Assembly: GCF_008710705.1 (NCBI RefSeq)
Contig: NZ_VYRZ01000001.1
Span: 186,001-250,000, forward strand
Direction of reading: 5' to 3'
From: Microbacterium radiodurans
GTDB lineage: Bacteria; Actinomycetota; Actinomycetes; Actinomycetales; Microbacteriaceae
Length of the DNA: 64,000 nt
Shown here: positions 36,499 to 44,246 of the stretch, piece after piece
Position numbering within the stretch: position 1 is the first letter of the stretch
Layout of the letters: every line of letters starts with the position of its first letter
Program-made: the position numbers and the translations under genes
The notes under the pieces: model-generated
Told to the model about the DNA's origin: nothing
The model's input: only the letters and a program-made list of their open reading frames with translations
Database searches by the model: none

Positions 36499-37380
36499 TC
36501 AGCCGAAGAAGGAGATGGCCTCGAGGCCGCGCTCGGCGAGGATGTCGTCGTACGTGCCGTCGGCGACCATGGCGTCGAAGGCCTCGGCGACGGCATCGTG
36601 CAGTTCGGTGTTGTCCTTGCGCACGGCCGCGCCGACCTCGAACGTCTCGAACGGCTCGCCCGCGACCTCGATGGCGCCCTGCGACTCCGAGGCGATGTAG
36701 TAGAGATCGGCGCTCGAGCCCGCCATGACGTCGAGTTGGTCGTTGAGGAGCATCTGCCGTCCGGTGGCCGCGCTGTCGACCTCGGTCAGGACGAGGGGCG
36801 ACGCGCCGTCGCACTCGGCGGCGAAGTCCTTCATCGCGACGGCGGCCGAGCCGCCGGTCGTCACACCGACCCGCCTGCCGCAGAGGTCGTCGCCGAATCC
36901 CGAGACGGCGTCGTCGTCGTCGCTTCGGACGATGAGCGCCGATCCGGACTTCAGATAGGGCACGAAGTCGACGACTGCCGAGCGCTCGTCGGTGATGAAC
37001 AGCGACCCCATCACGAGGTCGCACTGCCGCGCGTCGAGGGAGGGCACGAGCGAGGGGAAGGCCGTGGACACGGCCCGGTACTCGAGCCCGAGGCGAGCGG
37101 CGACGTCGCGCGCCATGTCGATCTCGATCCCCTGCGGCTCCTGGGACTCGTCGAAGTAGAACAGCGGCACGGCGCCGAGGCCCAGCGCGCTGCAGACCGA
37201 CAGCACTCCCTCCTCGTTGACGGCCGGAGGCGCGATGGCGGCGACGACGTCGGGCGTCGACGCCGCCTCCTCGGCGACCGGAGAGCACGCGGTGAGGGCC
37301 GTGCTGACGATGGCCCCGGCGCCGAGCGCGAGAACAGACAGGCGGAGGGCGGCGGGACGGCGGGTACGTGTGGTGCGCAT
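36499..37380 (-). CDS. amino acid ABC transporter substrate-binding lipoprotein
   Basis: A 293-residue family-3 receptor. The ATG at 37380 has AAAGGAG six bases upstream. A basic N-terminus (RTTRTRRPAALR) and hydrophobic segment lead to the lipobox LTAC. The binding domain includes FYFDESQEPQGIEIDMARDVAARLG, CDLVMGSLFITDER and GRRVGVTTGGSAA. First gene of the importer-GGT-TauE operon, under a perfect FadR/GntR-type palindrome just upstream. The ligand is not readable; gamma-glutamyl or sulfur amino acids would fit the downstream genes. Confidence 0.9.
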   Translation of the reverse strand: MRTTRTRRPAALRLSVLALGAGAIVSTALTACSPVAEEAASTPDVVAAIAPPAVNEEGVLSVCSALGLGAVPLFYFDESQEPQGIEIDMARDVAARLGLEYRAVSTAFPSLVPSLDARQCDLVMGSLFITDERSAVVDFVPYLKSGSALIVRSDDDDAVSGFGDDLCGRRVGVTTGGSAAVAMKDFAAECDGASPLVLTEVDSAATGRQMLLNDQLDVMAGSSADLYYIASESQGAIEVAGEPFETFEVGAAVRKDNTELHDAVAEAFDAMVADGTYDDILAERGLEAISFFG

Positions 37381-37395
37381 GAGAACTCCTTTGTA

Positions 37396-37412
37396 CATTG
37401 GTCTGACCAATG
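37396..37412. promoter_or_regulatory. GntR/FadR-type operator of the importer operon
   Basis: CATTGGTCTGACCAATG, a perfect 8-1-8 palindrome 16 bases before the receptor ATG. The TTGGTC-N-GACCAA form is that of FadR-subfamily GntR sites. Confidence 0.75.
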
Positions 37413-37540
37413 ACCGATTCTTCGGGCAGTTGCGTAGCTCGGTTCCAGGATGAGGCGCCCGGGGACAAGTGGCGTTACGTCGTTGTTTCGCCTGGGTTAA
37501 AGCTGGTTCGAGACGATAGCGCACTATAGAGTCGTTCACA

Positions 37541-37555
37541 ATTGGTCCGACAAAT
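37541..37555. promoter_or_regulatory. second GntR/FadR-type operator, regulator promoter
   Basis: ATTGGTCCGACAAAT, one mismatch from palindromic, 11 bases before the regulator start. It matches the operator at 37396 in 13 of the 15 shared positions, pointing to autoregulation. Confidence 0.65.
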
Positions 37556-37565
37556 AGAGGCTCAG

Positions 37566-38258
37566 ATGAACAAGACGATCGACTGGGGCGCGGTGCACGA
37601 GCAGTCACCCTCGCTCGCGGACTCGCTGTCGATGTCGCTCGAGCGACTCGTGCTCGAAGGCGGCCTCCGCGACGGGGATCGACTGCCGCCCGAACGCGAC
37701 CTGGCGGTACAGCTCGGCGTCTCGCGCGGGTCGTTGCGCGAGGCGCTCCGGGCGCTCGAGCTCCGCGGCCTGCTCGAGCGGACGCCCGGGCGCGGAACGA
37801 TCGTTCGCGATGCGACGCGCTCGGCGCACGCCGATGTGCTCGTGTCGGGCCTGGCCCTCCATACCGACGACTTCATGCAGGCGCTCGAGGTGCGCGCGTG
37901 CATCGAGCCGCCGATGGCCGCCCGCGCCGCGCAGCGGGCGACCGACCTCGACATCGCGCAGCTCCGCCGCATCCTCGACGACATGGCCCGCGACATCGAC
38001 GCCGCGGAGTTCTCGCGCCTCGACCGGCTCTTCCACCGCGCGATCGCGCAGTACACCTACAACCCGCTCCTCGTGCGGCTGCTCGACCGGGTGTCGGAGA
38101 TCCTCGACGTCACCCGGTCGCAGCTGCCGATAAACCGTGCGACGCGGCGGCGGGCCCTGGCGGACCATCGCGCCATCCTGGACGCCGTCGCGAGCCACGA
38201 CCCCGACGCCGCGAGCGCCGCCGCCGCCGCGCACATCGCGGGGATGCACGAGAGCTGA
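37566..38258 (+). CDS. GntR-family regulator, FadR subfamily
   Basis: A 230-residue regulator. The winged helix-turn-helix includes LRDGDRLPPERDLAVQLGVSRGSLREALRALELRGLLERTPGRGT as consecutive conserved pieces in residues 30-80. The C-terminal all-helical FCD domain has metal-ligand-like residues (EVRACIEPPMA, DRLFHRAIAQ, DHRAILDAV). The ATG follows AGAGG at seven bases. Divergent from the importer-GGT operon, with matching operators in front of both genes. Effectors of this subfamily are small carboxylates or amino acids. Confidence 0.88.
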   Translation: MNKTIDWGAVHEQSPSLADSLSMSLERLVLEGGLRDGDRLPPERDLAVQLGVSRGSLREALRALELRGLLERTPGRGTIVRDATRSAHADVLVSGLALHTDDFMQALEVRACIEPPMAARAAQRATDLDIAQLRRILDDMARDIDAAEFSRLDRLFHRAIAQYTYNPLLVRLLDRVSEILDVTRSQLPINRATRRRALADHRAILDAVASHDPDAASAAAAAHIAGMHES

Positions 38259-38259
38259 G

Positions 38260-38880
38260 CTACCCCACAGCCATCCCCGTCGCCGCGGCGGCGAACATCA
38301 CCGCCATCCCGACGCGTTCGACGGCGAGCGCGCACCGGGCAGCGCGAGGAGCGGGCGCCGTGGCGCCGCTCGCCGTCGACCGACCGACCACGTGCGCCGG
38401 GCGCGCGAGGGCGGCCAGCGACCAGGCGAGGTACAGCCCCACCGCGGCCGCGAGCATCAGGTGCGGCGAGAGCACGCCCGTGTGGTGAGCGCCGGCTGGG
38501 AGCATCCCGATCTCGCTCGCCGCGCTCGCCCCGTGCCCGCCGGCTGGGAGCATCCCGATCTCGCTCGCCGCGCTCGCCCCGTGCCCGCCGGCCAGCAGCA
38601 TCCCGCCCATCAGCACACCGCCGAGCGCCCGGTGCAGGTCCGCGAGACGATCGCTGCCCGTCCGGCGCCGAAGACCCGCAGCCAGAACGACGGCCGCGCC
38701 CACGAGTACCAGCGCCACGACCAGCCGCACGGCCGCGGGAAGCCACGGCACGCAGCCGAGAGCCATCACGACCGCGACCACCCGCGCCCGCCACCGGCTC
38801 GGCGCGACGCAGCACGCGCCGGCCGACACCGCGCCCGCGACGGCGACGATCCCGTCCATCATCCGCCCAGCGTGCGACAT
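38260..38880 (-). CDS. small membrane protein with a 16-residue tandem duplication, DUF5134-like
   Basis: A 206-residue protein with about five hydrophobic segments and many His and Met residues (HAGRMMDG, LADLHRALGGVLMGGML, HHTGVLSPHLMLAA, ERVGMAVMFAAAATGMAVG). It may belong to the DUF5134 membrane proteins, but I am not sure. The middle holds two exact copies of AGGHGASAASEIGMLP, from a perfect 48-bp tandem duplication. The ATG at 38880 is chosen over an ATG at 38862 without strong support. It ends one base from the FadR-type gene on the opposite strand. Confidence 0.6.
   Translation of the reverse strand: MSHAGRMMDGIVAVAGAVSAGACCVAPSRWRARVVAVVMALGCVPWLPAAVRLVVALVLVGAAVVLAAGLRRRTGSDRLADLHRALGGVLMGGMLLAGGHGASAASEIGMLPAGGHGASAASEIGMLPAGAHHTGVLSPHLMLAAAVGLYLAWSLAALARPAHVVGRSTASGATAPAPRAARCALAVERVGMAVMFAAAATGMAVG
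38491..38586. repeat. perfect 48-bp tandem duplication
   Basis: Bases 38491-38538 and 38539-38586 are identical. The duplication is in frame within the membrane protein gene. Perfect identity suggests it is recent or unstable. Confidence 0.9.
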
Positions 38881-39093
38881 CCAGCACGACCGCGCTTGAC
38901 CGCCGGCGCGGCCACCGTGTCGGCGGACGCAGACCTCCCCGCGCACCGGGCGATCCCACCGCGCGATCTCACAACGACGCCGCGGGCGAAGTGAGCAAGA
39001 GGTAACAGAGGCGACGAACGCCGTGCCGTCCGGGGAAACACCGCCGCCCTAGCGTCGAGCACCATACCCACCCCGGTCCCGAAGGAGGACGCG

Positions 39094-39978
39094 ATGTCCT
39101 ACGTCAAGCCCACCGACCTCGTGCAGAGCGTCATCGATGCCGGCGCCTCGAAGGTCATGCTGTCGACGCGCGACACCCTCATCCGTTCGATCATGGGCGG
39201 CGCGATGCTCACCATCGCCGCCGCCTTCGCCGTCACGGTCAGCGTCACCACCGGCGTTCCGCTCTTGGGCGCCCTGCTCTTCCCGGTCGGCTTCATCATG
39301 CTGTACCTACTCGGCTACGACCTGCTCACCGGTGTGTTCGTGCTCGCTCCCCTCGCCTGGCTCGACCGGCGCCCGGGCGTCACCCTCGGCGGCATCCTGC
39401 GCAACTGGGGACTCGTGTTCCTCGGCAACTTCATCGGCGCCTTCGCGATCGCCGTCCTCATGGCCATCGTCGTGACCAACGGCTTCGCGACCGCGCCGAA
39501 CGCGGTCGGCGAGGCGATCGGCCACATCGGGGAGGGACGGACGGTCGGCTACGCCGAGCACGGCGCCGCCGGGATGCTGACCCTCTTCGTGCGGGCGGTG
39601 CTCTGCAACGCGATGGTCGCCACCGGGGTCGTCCTGGCGATGGTGTCGAAGGACGTCATCGGCAAGATCGTCGCGATGTGGATGCCGATCATGCTCTTCT
39701 TCTTCATGGGCTTCGAGCACTCGATCGTGAACATGTTCCTGTTCCCCTCGGGACTGCTCCTCGGCGGCGACTTCACGATCATGGACTACCTGATCTGGAA
39801 CGAGATCCCCACGGTGCTCGGCAACCTCGTCGGCGGTCTGCTGTTCGTCGGACTCCCGCTGTATCTCACGTACGGCCGCCCGGCAGCGCCCCGTCGAGTG
39901 CGCGCCTCGAAGCGGGAGCGGAACGCAGCGGTCGCCGTCGCCACGTCCGACCGCGAGCCCGCGACGACGGGGGTGTGA
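39094..39978 (+). CDS. formate/nitrite transporter (FNT) family channel, probable nitrite uptake
   Basis: A 294-residue FocA/NirC-type channel with six membrane spans. Typical segments are TRDTLIRSIMGGAMLTIAAAFA, FPVGFIMLYLLGYDLLTG, NWGLVFLGNFIGA, LCNAMVATGVVLAM and GFEHSIVNMFLFPSG. GGAGGA lies shortly before the ATG. It is followed by nirB, nirD and siroheme genes, so nitrite rather than formate is the likely substrate. A TAGCGT -10 (39050-39055) is seen upstream. A GTAAC at 39002 and GAAAC at 39035 sit at GlnR-like spacing, though the intermediate boxes are poor. Confidence 0.9.
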   Translation: MSYVKPTDLVQSVIDAGASKVMLSTRDTLIRSIMGGAMLTIAAAFAVTVSVTTGVPLLGALLFPVGFIMLYLLGYDLLTGVFVLAPLAWLDRRPGVTLGGILRNWGLVFLGNFIGAFAIAVLMAIVVTNGFATAPNAVGEAIGHIGEGRTVGYAEHGAAGMLTLFVRAVLCNAMVATGVVLAMVSKDVIGKIVAMWMPIMLFFFMGFEHSIVNMFLFPSGLLLGGDFTIMDYLIWNEIPTVLGNLVGGLLFVGLPLYLTYGRPAAPRRVRASKRERNAAVAVATSDREPATTGV

Positions 39979-39991
39979 GATGAGCCGCGCC

Positions 39992-40007
39992 GTAAACAGC
40001 ACGAAAC
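39992..40007 (+). promoter_or_regulatory. candidate GlnR half-site pair upstream of nirB
   Basis: GTAAA, six bases, then GAAAC, close to the actinobacterial GlnR a-b boxes gTnAc-n6-GaAAc (one mismatch). It lies about 32 bases before the nirB -10 box. nirB is a known GlnR target in Streptomyces. Confidence 0.5.
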
Positions 40008-40039
40008 ACTCCGCTGACGCCGGCGCAACCTCGCCCGCG

Positions 40040-40045
40040 TACCGT
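40040..40045 (+). promoter_or_regulatory. -10 box of leaderless nirB
   Basis: TACCGT (TAnnnT) ends six bases before the ATG at 40052. No ribosome binding site precedes that ATG, so this promoter supports the later start. Confidence 0.55.
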
Positions 40046-40051
40046 GCCGAC

Positions 40052-42628
40052 ATGAGCTCCACCGGCCCCACCCCGCGCATCGTCGTGGTGGGCGCCGGGA
40101 TGGTCGCCCACCGATTCGTCGAAAGCCTCCTCAGCCGCACCGACGCCCCGTGGCACGTCACCGTGATCGGCGACGAGCGGCGCCGCCCCTACGACCGGGT
40201 CGCGCTGACCTCGTTCTTCGCGGGGGCGTCGGCCGACGACCTCGACCTCGACCCCGCGCCCTTCGACGACGCGCGTGTCGACTTCCGGCAGGGAACGATC
40301 GTCGCACGCATCGACCGCGACGCGGCCGCGGTCGTCACGGGCGACGGCGAGCGCATCGGCTACGACCGTCTCGTCCTGGCGACCGGCTCGTATGCGGCGC
40401 GCCTCGCCGTCGACGGCTACGACCACGAGGGCTGCTTCGTCTACCGCACGCTCGACGACGTCGCAGCCCTCGAGCAGTTCGTCGAGCGCCGTACCGCCGA
40501 GCTCGGCCGCCCGCTCACCGGAACCGTGATCGGCGGCGGCCTGCTCGGGCTCGAAGCCGCCGGCGCGCTGCAGGGGCTGAACGTCGAGAGCACCGTCGTC
40601 CAATCCTCCGACCGGCTCATGTCGGCGCAGCTCGACCTCCCCGCCGGCGACGCCCTCCGCCGCCTGATCGAGGCACGCGGCATCGGCGTCCGCACCTCGA
40701 CGCTCACCACCCGACTCGACGCCGATCGCAGCGGCCAGGTCGTGGGGCTCGAGTTCCGCGACGGATCGTGGGAGCGGACCGACGTCGTCGTGTTCACCGT
40801 CGGCGTCCGTCCCCGCGACGAGCTCGCGCGCGAGGCCGGACTCACGGTCGACCCCCGTGGCGGCGTCGTGATCGACGACCGGTGCGACACCTCGGACCCG
40901 CGGATCCTCGCGATCGGCGAGGTCGCGAGCTTCGCGGGCCAGTGCGTGGGTCTCGTCGCGCCCGGCTACGCGATGGCCGAGGTCGCCGCGACCCGGCTGC
41001 TCGGCCTCGAGGCGACCTTCGGCGGCTTCGACCTGTCGACCAAGCTCAAGCTCTCCGGAGTGGACGTCGCGAGCTTCGGCGACGCCTTCGCCGAGACCCC
41101 CGGCGCCCTCGACGTCGTGTACGCCGACCCGGTGGCGGGCGTCTACAAGAAACTCGTGCTCTCGGACGACGCGAAGACCCTGCTCGGCGGCATCCTCGTC
41201 GGCGACGCCTCGGCCTACGGATCGCTCCGTCCGCTCGTCGGCGGCGCGCTCGGCGGCGATCCGGTCGCATACCTCATGCCCGAGAGCGGCGTCGCCGCCC
41301 CGACCGGCGAGCTGCCCGACGCGGCGCTCGTGTGCTCGTGCAACAGCGTCACCGCCGGCACGATCCGCTCGGCCGTCCACGACGAGGGCTGCACCGACGT
41401 CGCCGGTGTGAAGGCGTGCACGAAGGCCGGAGCCGCGTGCGGCTCGTGCGTGATGATGGTGAAGAAGATCGTCGGCGCCGAGCTCGCCAAGACCGGCGCC
41501 GCCCTCAGCACCGCTCTCTGCGAGCATTTCGAGATGTCGCGGCGCCAGCTCTTCGACGCCGTCCGCGTGTCGGGCGTGACCACCTTCAGCGCCGTGATCG
41601 AACGCTTCGGCACCGGCCGCGGCTGCGACATCTGCAAGCCGGCGCTCGCCAGCATCCTGTCGACCCTGACCGGACGACACGTGCTCGACGGCGAGAACGC
41701 CGCACTGCAGGACACGAACGACCACGTCATGGCGAACATGCAGAAGGACGGCAGCTACTCGGTCGTCCCGCGCATCCCGGGCGGCGAGATCACGCCCGAG
41801 GGACTCGTCGTCATCGGCCAGGTCGCGCAGGACTACAACCTCTACACCAAGATCACCGGCGGTCAGCGGATCGACCTGTTCGGCGCCCGCCTCGAGCAGC
41901 TTCCGGAGATCTGGCAGCGCCTCGTGGATGCCGGCTTCGAATCGGGCCACGCCTACGGAAAATCACTGCGCACGGTGAAGTCCTGCGTCGGGTCGACGTG
42001 GTGCCGGTACGGCGTGCAGGACTCCGTCGGCATGGCCGTGCGGCTCGAACTGCGCTACCGCGGCCTCCGCTCACCCCACAAGTTCAAGCTCGGAGTGTCG
42101 GGCTGCGCCCGTGAATGCGCCGAGGCCCGCGGCAAGGACGTGGGGGTCATCGCGACCGAGTCGGGCTGGAACGTCTACGTCGGTGGCAACGGCGGGTTCA
42201 CCCCGCGCCACGCGGTGCTGCTGGCCGAGAACCTCGACGACGATCAGCTGCTCACCGCGATCGACCGGTTCCTGATGTACTACATCTTCACGGCCGACCG
42301 GCTGCAGCGTACCGCCCCCTGGTTCGAAGACCTCGAGGGCGGAATCGAGGGCTTGCGCGAGGTCATCTTCGACGACGCGCTCGGCATCTGCGCCGACCTC
42401 GACGCGGCCATGGCCCGACATCTCGACAACTACGAGGACGAGTGGGCCGCGACCCTCGCCGACCCCGAGAAGCTCCGCCGGTTCGCGTCGTTCGTCAACG
42501 CGCCGACCACTCCCGACCCGTCGCTCGCCTACACGGTCGAGCGCGGTCAGCCCCGCCCCGCGACCGACGACGAGCGCCGCGACGACCGCGTCCTCATCGC
42601 GGGCACGACCCTGGAGGTGCGTCGATGA
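40052..42628 (+). CDS. nirB: assimilatory nitrite reductase [NAD(P)H], large subunit
   Basis: An 858-residue enzyme that reduces nitrite to ammonium. The order is an FAD/NAD(P)H oxidoreductase domain (RIVVVGAGMVAHRF; NAD motif VIGGGLLGLEAAGAL), a BFD-like [2Fe-2S] region (VCSCNSVTAGTIR with KACTKAGAACGSC), and a siroheme/[4Fe-4S] domain with SCVGSTWCRYG and GVSGCARECAE. A start at 39980 right after the channel gene is also open, but the 72 bases between contain a GlnR-like site and a -10 box and have codon use unlike the gene. It overlaps nirD by four bases. Confidence 0.93.
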   Translation: MSSTGPTPRIVVVGAGMVAHRFVESLLSRTDAPWHVTVIGDERRRPYDRVALTSFFAGASADDLDLDPAPFDDARVDFRQGTIVARIDRDAAAVVTGDGERIGYDRLVLATGSYAARLAVDGYDHEGCFVYRTLDDVAALEQFVERRTAELGRPLTGTVIGGGLLGLEAAGALQGLNVESTVVQSSDRLMSAQLDLPAGDALRRLIEARGIGVRTSTLTTRLDADRSGQVVGLEFRDGSWERTDVVVFTVGVRPRDELAREAGLTVDPRGGVVIDDRCDTSDPRILAIGEVASFAGQCVGLVAPGYAMAEVAATRLLGLEATFGGFDLSTKLKLSGVDVASFGDAFAETPGALDVVYADPVAGVYKKLVLSDDAKTLLGGILVGDASAYGSLRPLVGGALGGDPVAYLMPESGVAAPTGELPDAALVCSCNSVTAGTIRSAVHDEGCTDVAGVKACTKAGAACGSCVMMVKKIVGAELAKTGAALSTALCEHFEMSRRQLFDAVRVSGVTTFSAVIERFGTGRGCDICKPALASILSTLTGRHVLDGENAALQDTNDHVMANMQKDGSYSVVPRIPGGEITPEGLVVIGQVAQDYNLYTKITGGQRIDLFGARLEQLPEIWQRLVDAGFESGHAYGKSLRTVKSCVGSTWCRYGVQDSVGMAVRLELRYRGLRSPHKFKLGVSGCARECAEARGKDVGVIATESGWNVYVGGNGGFTPRHAVLLAENLDDDQLLTAIDRFLMYYIFTADRLQRTAPWFEDLEGGIEGLREVIFDDALGICADLDAAMARHLDNYEDEWAATLADPEKLRRFASFVNAPTTPDPSLAYTVERGQPRPATDDERRDDRVLIAGTTLEVRR

Positions 42629-43020
42629 CCCTCGCGACGGATGCCGCGACCGCGGCGCCGATCAACACGGCGCCGATCACCACCTGGATCCCCGTGTGCC
42701 GGCTCGACGACCTCGAGATCGAACGCGGTCGCGCAGCTCTCGTCGGCGATGACCAGATCGCCCTGTTCCTCACGCACGAGGGACGCGTGCACGCCGTCTC
42801 GAACGTCGACCCCTACAGCGGCGCGGCGGTCATCTCGCGCGGGATCGTCGGCACGCGCGCCGGCGCCCCGACGGTCGCATCGCCGATGTACAAGCAGGTC
42901 TTCGACCTGCGCACCGGCGCCTGCCTCGACGCGCAGGGCTCGCACGCTCGGTCGCTGCGCGTGTGGCCCGCCGCCGTCGACGGCGGGACCGTGCTCCTGC
43001 GCTGCGAGGTGACCGCATGA
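42625..43020 (+). CDS. nirD: nitrite reductase small subunit
   Basis: A 131-residue Rieske-fold subunit that lacks the Rieske cysteines and histidines, as is normal for NirD. Visible segments are WIPVCRLDDLEIERGRAALV, FLTHEGRVHAVSNVDPYSGAAVISRGIVG and SPMYKQVFDLRTG. GGAGG lies eight bases before the ATG, which overlaps the nirB stop as ATGA. It is coupled to the siroheme synthase gene by another ATGA. The product works as the partner of NirB in the cytoplasm. Confidence 0.92.
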   Translation: MTLATDAATAAPINTAPITTWIPVCRLDDLEIERGRAALVGDDQIALFLTHEGRVHAVSNVDPYSGAAVISRGIVGTRAGAPTVASPMYKQVFDLRTGACLDAQGSHARSLRVWPAAVDGGTVLLRCEVTA

Positions 43021-44246
43021 CCACCATGCTCGGGCTCTCGCTCACCGGGCGTCGCGTCGTGTTCGTCGGCGGCGGCGCCGTCGCGGCCCGTCGCATCGGG
43101 CGTTTCGTCGAGGAGGGGGCCGACATCGTCGTCATCGCGCCCGCGCTCGGCGACGAGATGCACCGCGCCGTCCGGGCGGCCGGCCTCACCTGGATCGCCC
43201 GCAAGGCGCGGGAGGCCGACGTCGCCGACGCCTGGCTCGTGCACAGCGCCACCGGCATCCGCCCGGTCGACGACACCGTCGCCGGCTGGTGCGAATTGGC
43301 GCGCGTGTTCTGCGTCAACACCTCGACCGGCTCGCACGGCTCGGCCCGCCTAACGGCCGAGACGCGAGCGGGCGACGTCGTCGTCGGCGTCGCCTCGGAT
43401 GCCGGCATCGATCCGCGCCGAGCGGTGCGACTGCGCGACGCCATCGGAGCCGCCCTCCGCGCCGGGAGCCTGCCGCTGCGGCGCCGTCGCCGCGCGGGCG
43501 GCCGTGTCGACCTCGTCGGCGGCGGTCCCGGACCCGCCGACCTCATGACCGTCCGCGGCCGGCGCCTGCTCGCCGAGGCCGACGTCGTCGTGGCCGACCG
43601 CCTCGGGCCCACCGATGTGCTGGGCGAGCTCGACCCCGACGTCGAGGTGATCGACGTCGGCAAGCGCCCGGGCCACCACCCCGTCCCGCAGGAAGAGATC
43701 AACGCCCTGCTGGTCGCGCACGCCCGCGCCGGCAGGCGCGTCGTCCGGCTCAAGGGCGGCGACCCGTTCGTCTACGGACGCGGCGGCGAGGAGGTCGCGG
43801 CGTGCCTGGCCGCCGGCGTCGCCGTCGAGGTCGTGCCGGGACTCACGAGCGTCGTCTCGGTGCCGCAGGCCGCCGGCATCCCGGTCACCCACCGCGGTGT
43901 CGCCGCGGGGCTGCACGTCGCGATCGGGCAGGGTCCCGTGACGGATGCGACGCGCGCCGCCCTCGCCGATGACGCGACGACCACGGTGGTGCTCATGGGC
44001 GTCGCCGCCCTCGGACGCATCGTCGCCGCCGCGCGCGAAGCCGGCGCCCCGGCCGATCGCCCCGTCGCGATCGTCGAGCGGGGCCACACCCCGCAGCAGC
44101 GGACGACCCGGACGACGCTGGAACGGGCGGTCGCCGACGCGGCGACCGCGGGCGTCAGCAATCCCGCGGTCATCGTGATCGGCGACGTCGCCCGCGCCGG
44201 CCTCCTGCTGCCGGAGCACCGGCCGACGGAGGCGGCCCTGCAGTGA
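43017..44246 (+). CDS. cysG: siroheme synthase: precorrin-2 dehydrogenase plus uroporphyrinogen-III methyltransferase
   Basis: A 409-residue bifunctional enzyme. The N-terminal part is a SirC-like NAD domain (FVGGGAVAARRIGRFVEEGADIVVIAP). The C-terminal part is the SAM-dependent methyltransferase, starting VDLVGGGPGPADLMTVRG, with VIDVGKRPGHHPVPQEEIN, RLKGGDPFVYGRGGEE and VVPGLTSVVSVPQAAGIPVTHR. It makes siroheme for NirB. Chelation may be done by the CbiX-type protein two genes downstream. Coupled to nirD (ATGA) and the HemD fusion (GTGA). Confidence 0.9.
   Translation: MTTMLGLSLTGRRVVFVGGGAVAARRIGRFVEEGADIVVIAPALGDEMHRAVRAAGLTWIARKAREADVADAWLVHSATGIRPVDDTVAGWCELARVFCVNTSTGSHGSARLTAETRAGDVVVGVASDAGIDPRRAVRLRDAIGAALRAGSLPLRRRRRAGGRVDLVGGGPGPADLMTVRGRRLLAEADVVVADRLGPTDVLGELDPDVEVIDVGKRPGHHPVPQEEINALLVAHARAGRRVVRLKGGDPFVYGRGGEEVAACLAAGVAVEVVPGLTSVVSVPQAAGIPVTHRGVAAGLHVAIGQGPVTDATRAALADDATTTVVLMGVAALGRIVAAAREAGAPADRPVAIVERGHTPQQRTTRTTLERAVADAATAGVSNPAVIVIGDVARAGLLLPEHRPTEAALQ

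Noticed and set aside
39002..39039. Full four-box GlnR site before the nitrite channel gene
   Set aside because: Only the outer GTAAC and GAAAC boxes fit at the right 11-base spacing; the two inner boxes do not, so it is not listed as a site.
39980..40051. Earlier nirB start directly after the channel gene
   Set aside because: The 24 extra codons are less GC-rich, lack family similarity and contain a GlnR-like site and a -10 box; 40052 is preferred, though not proven.
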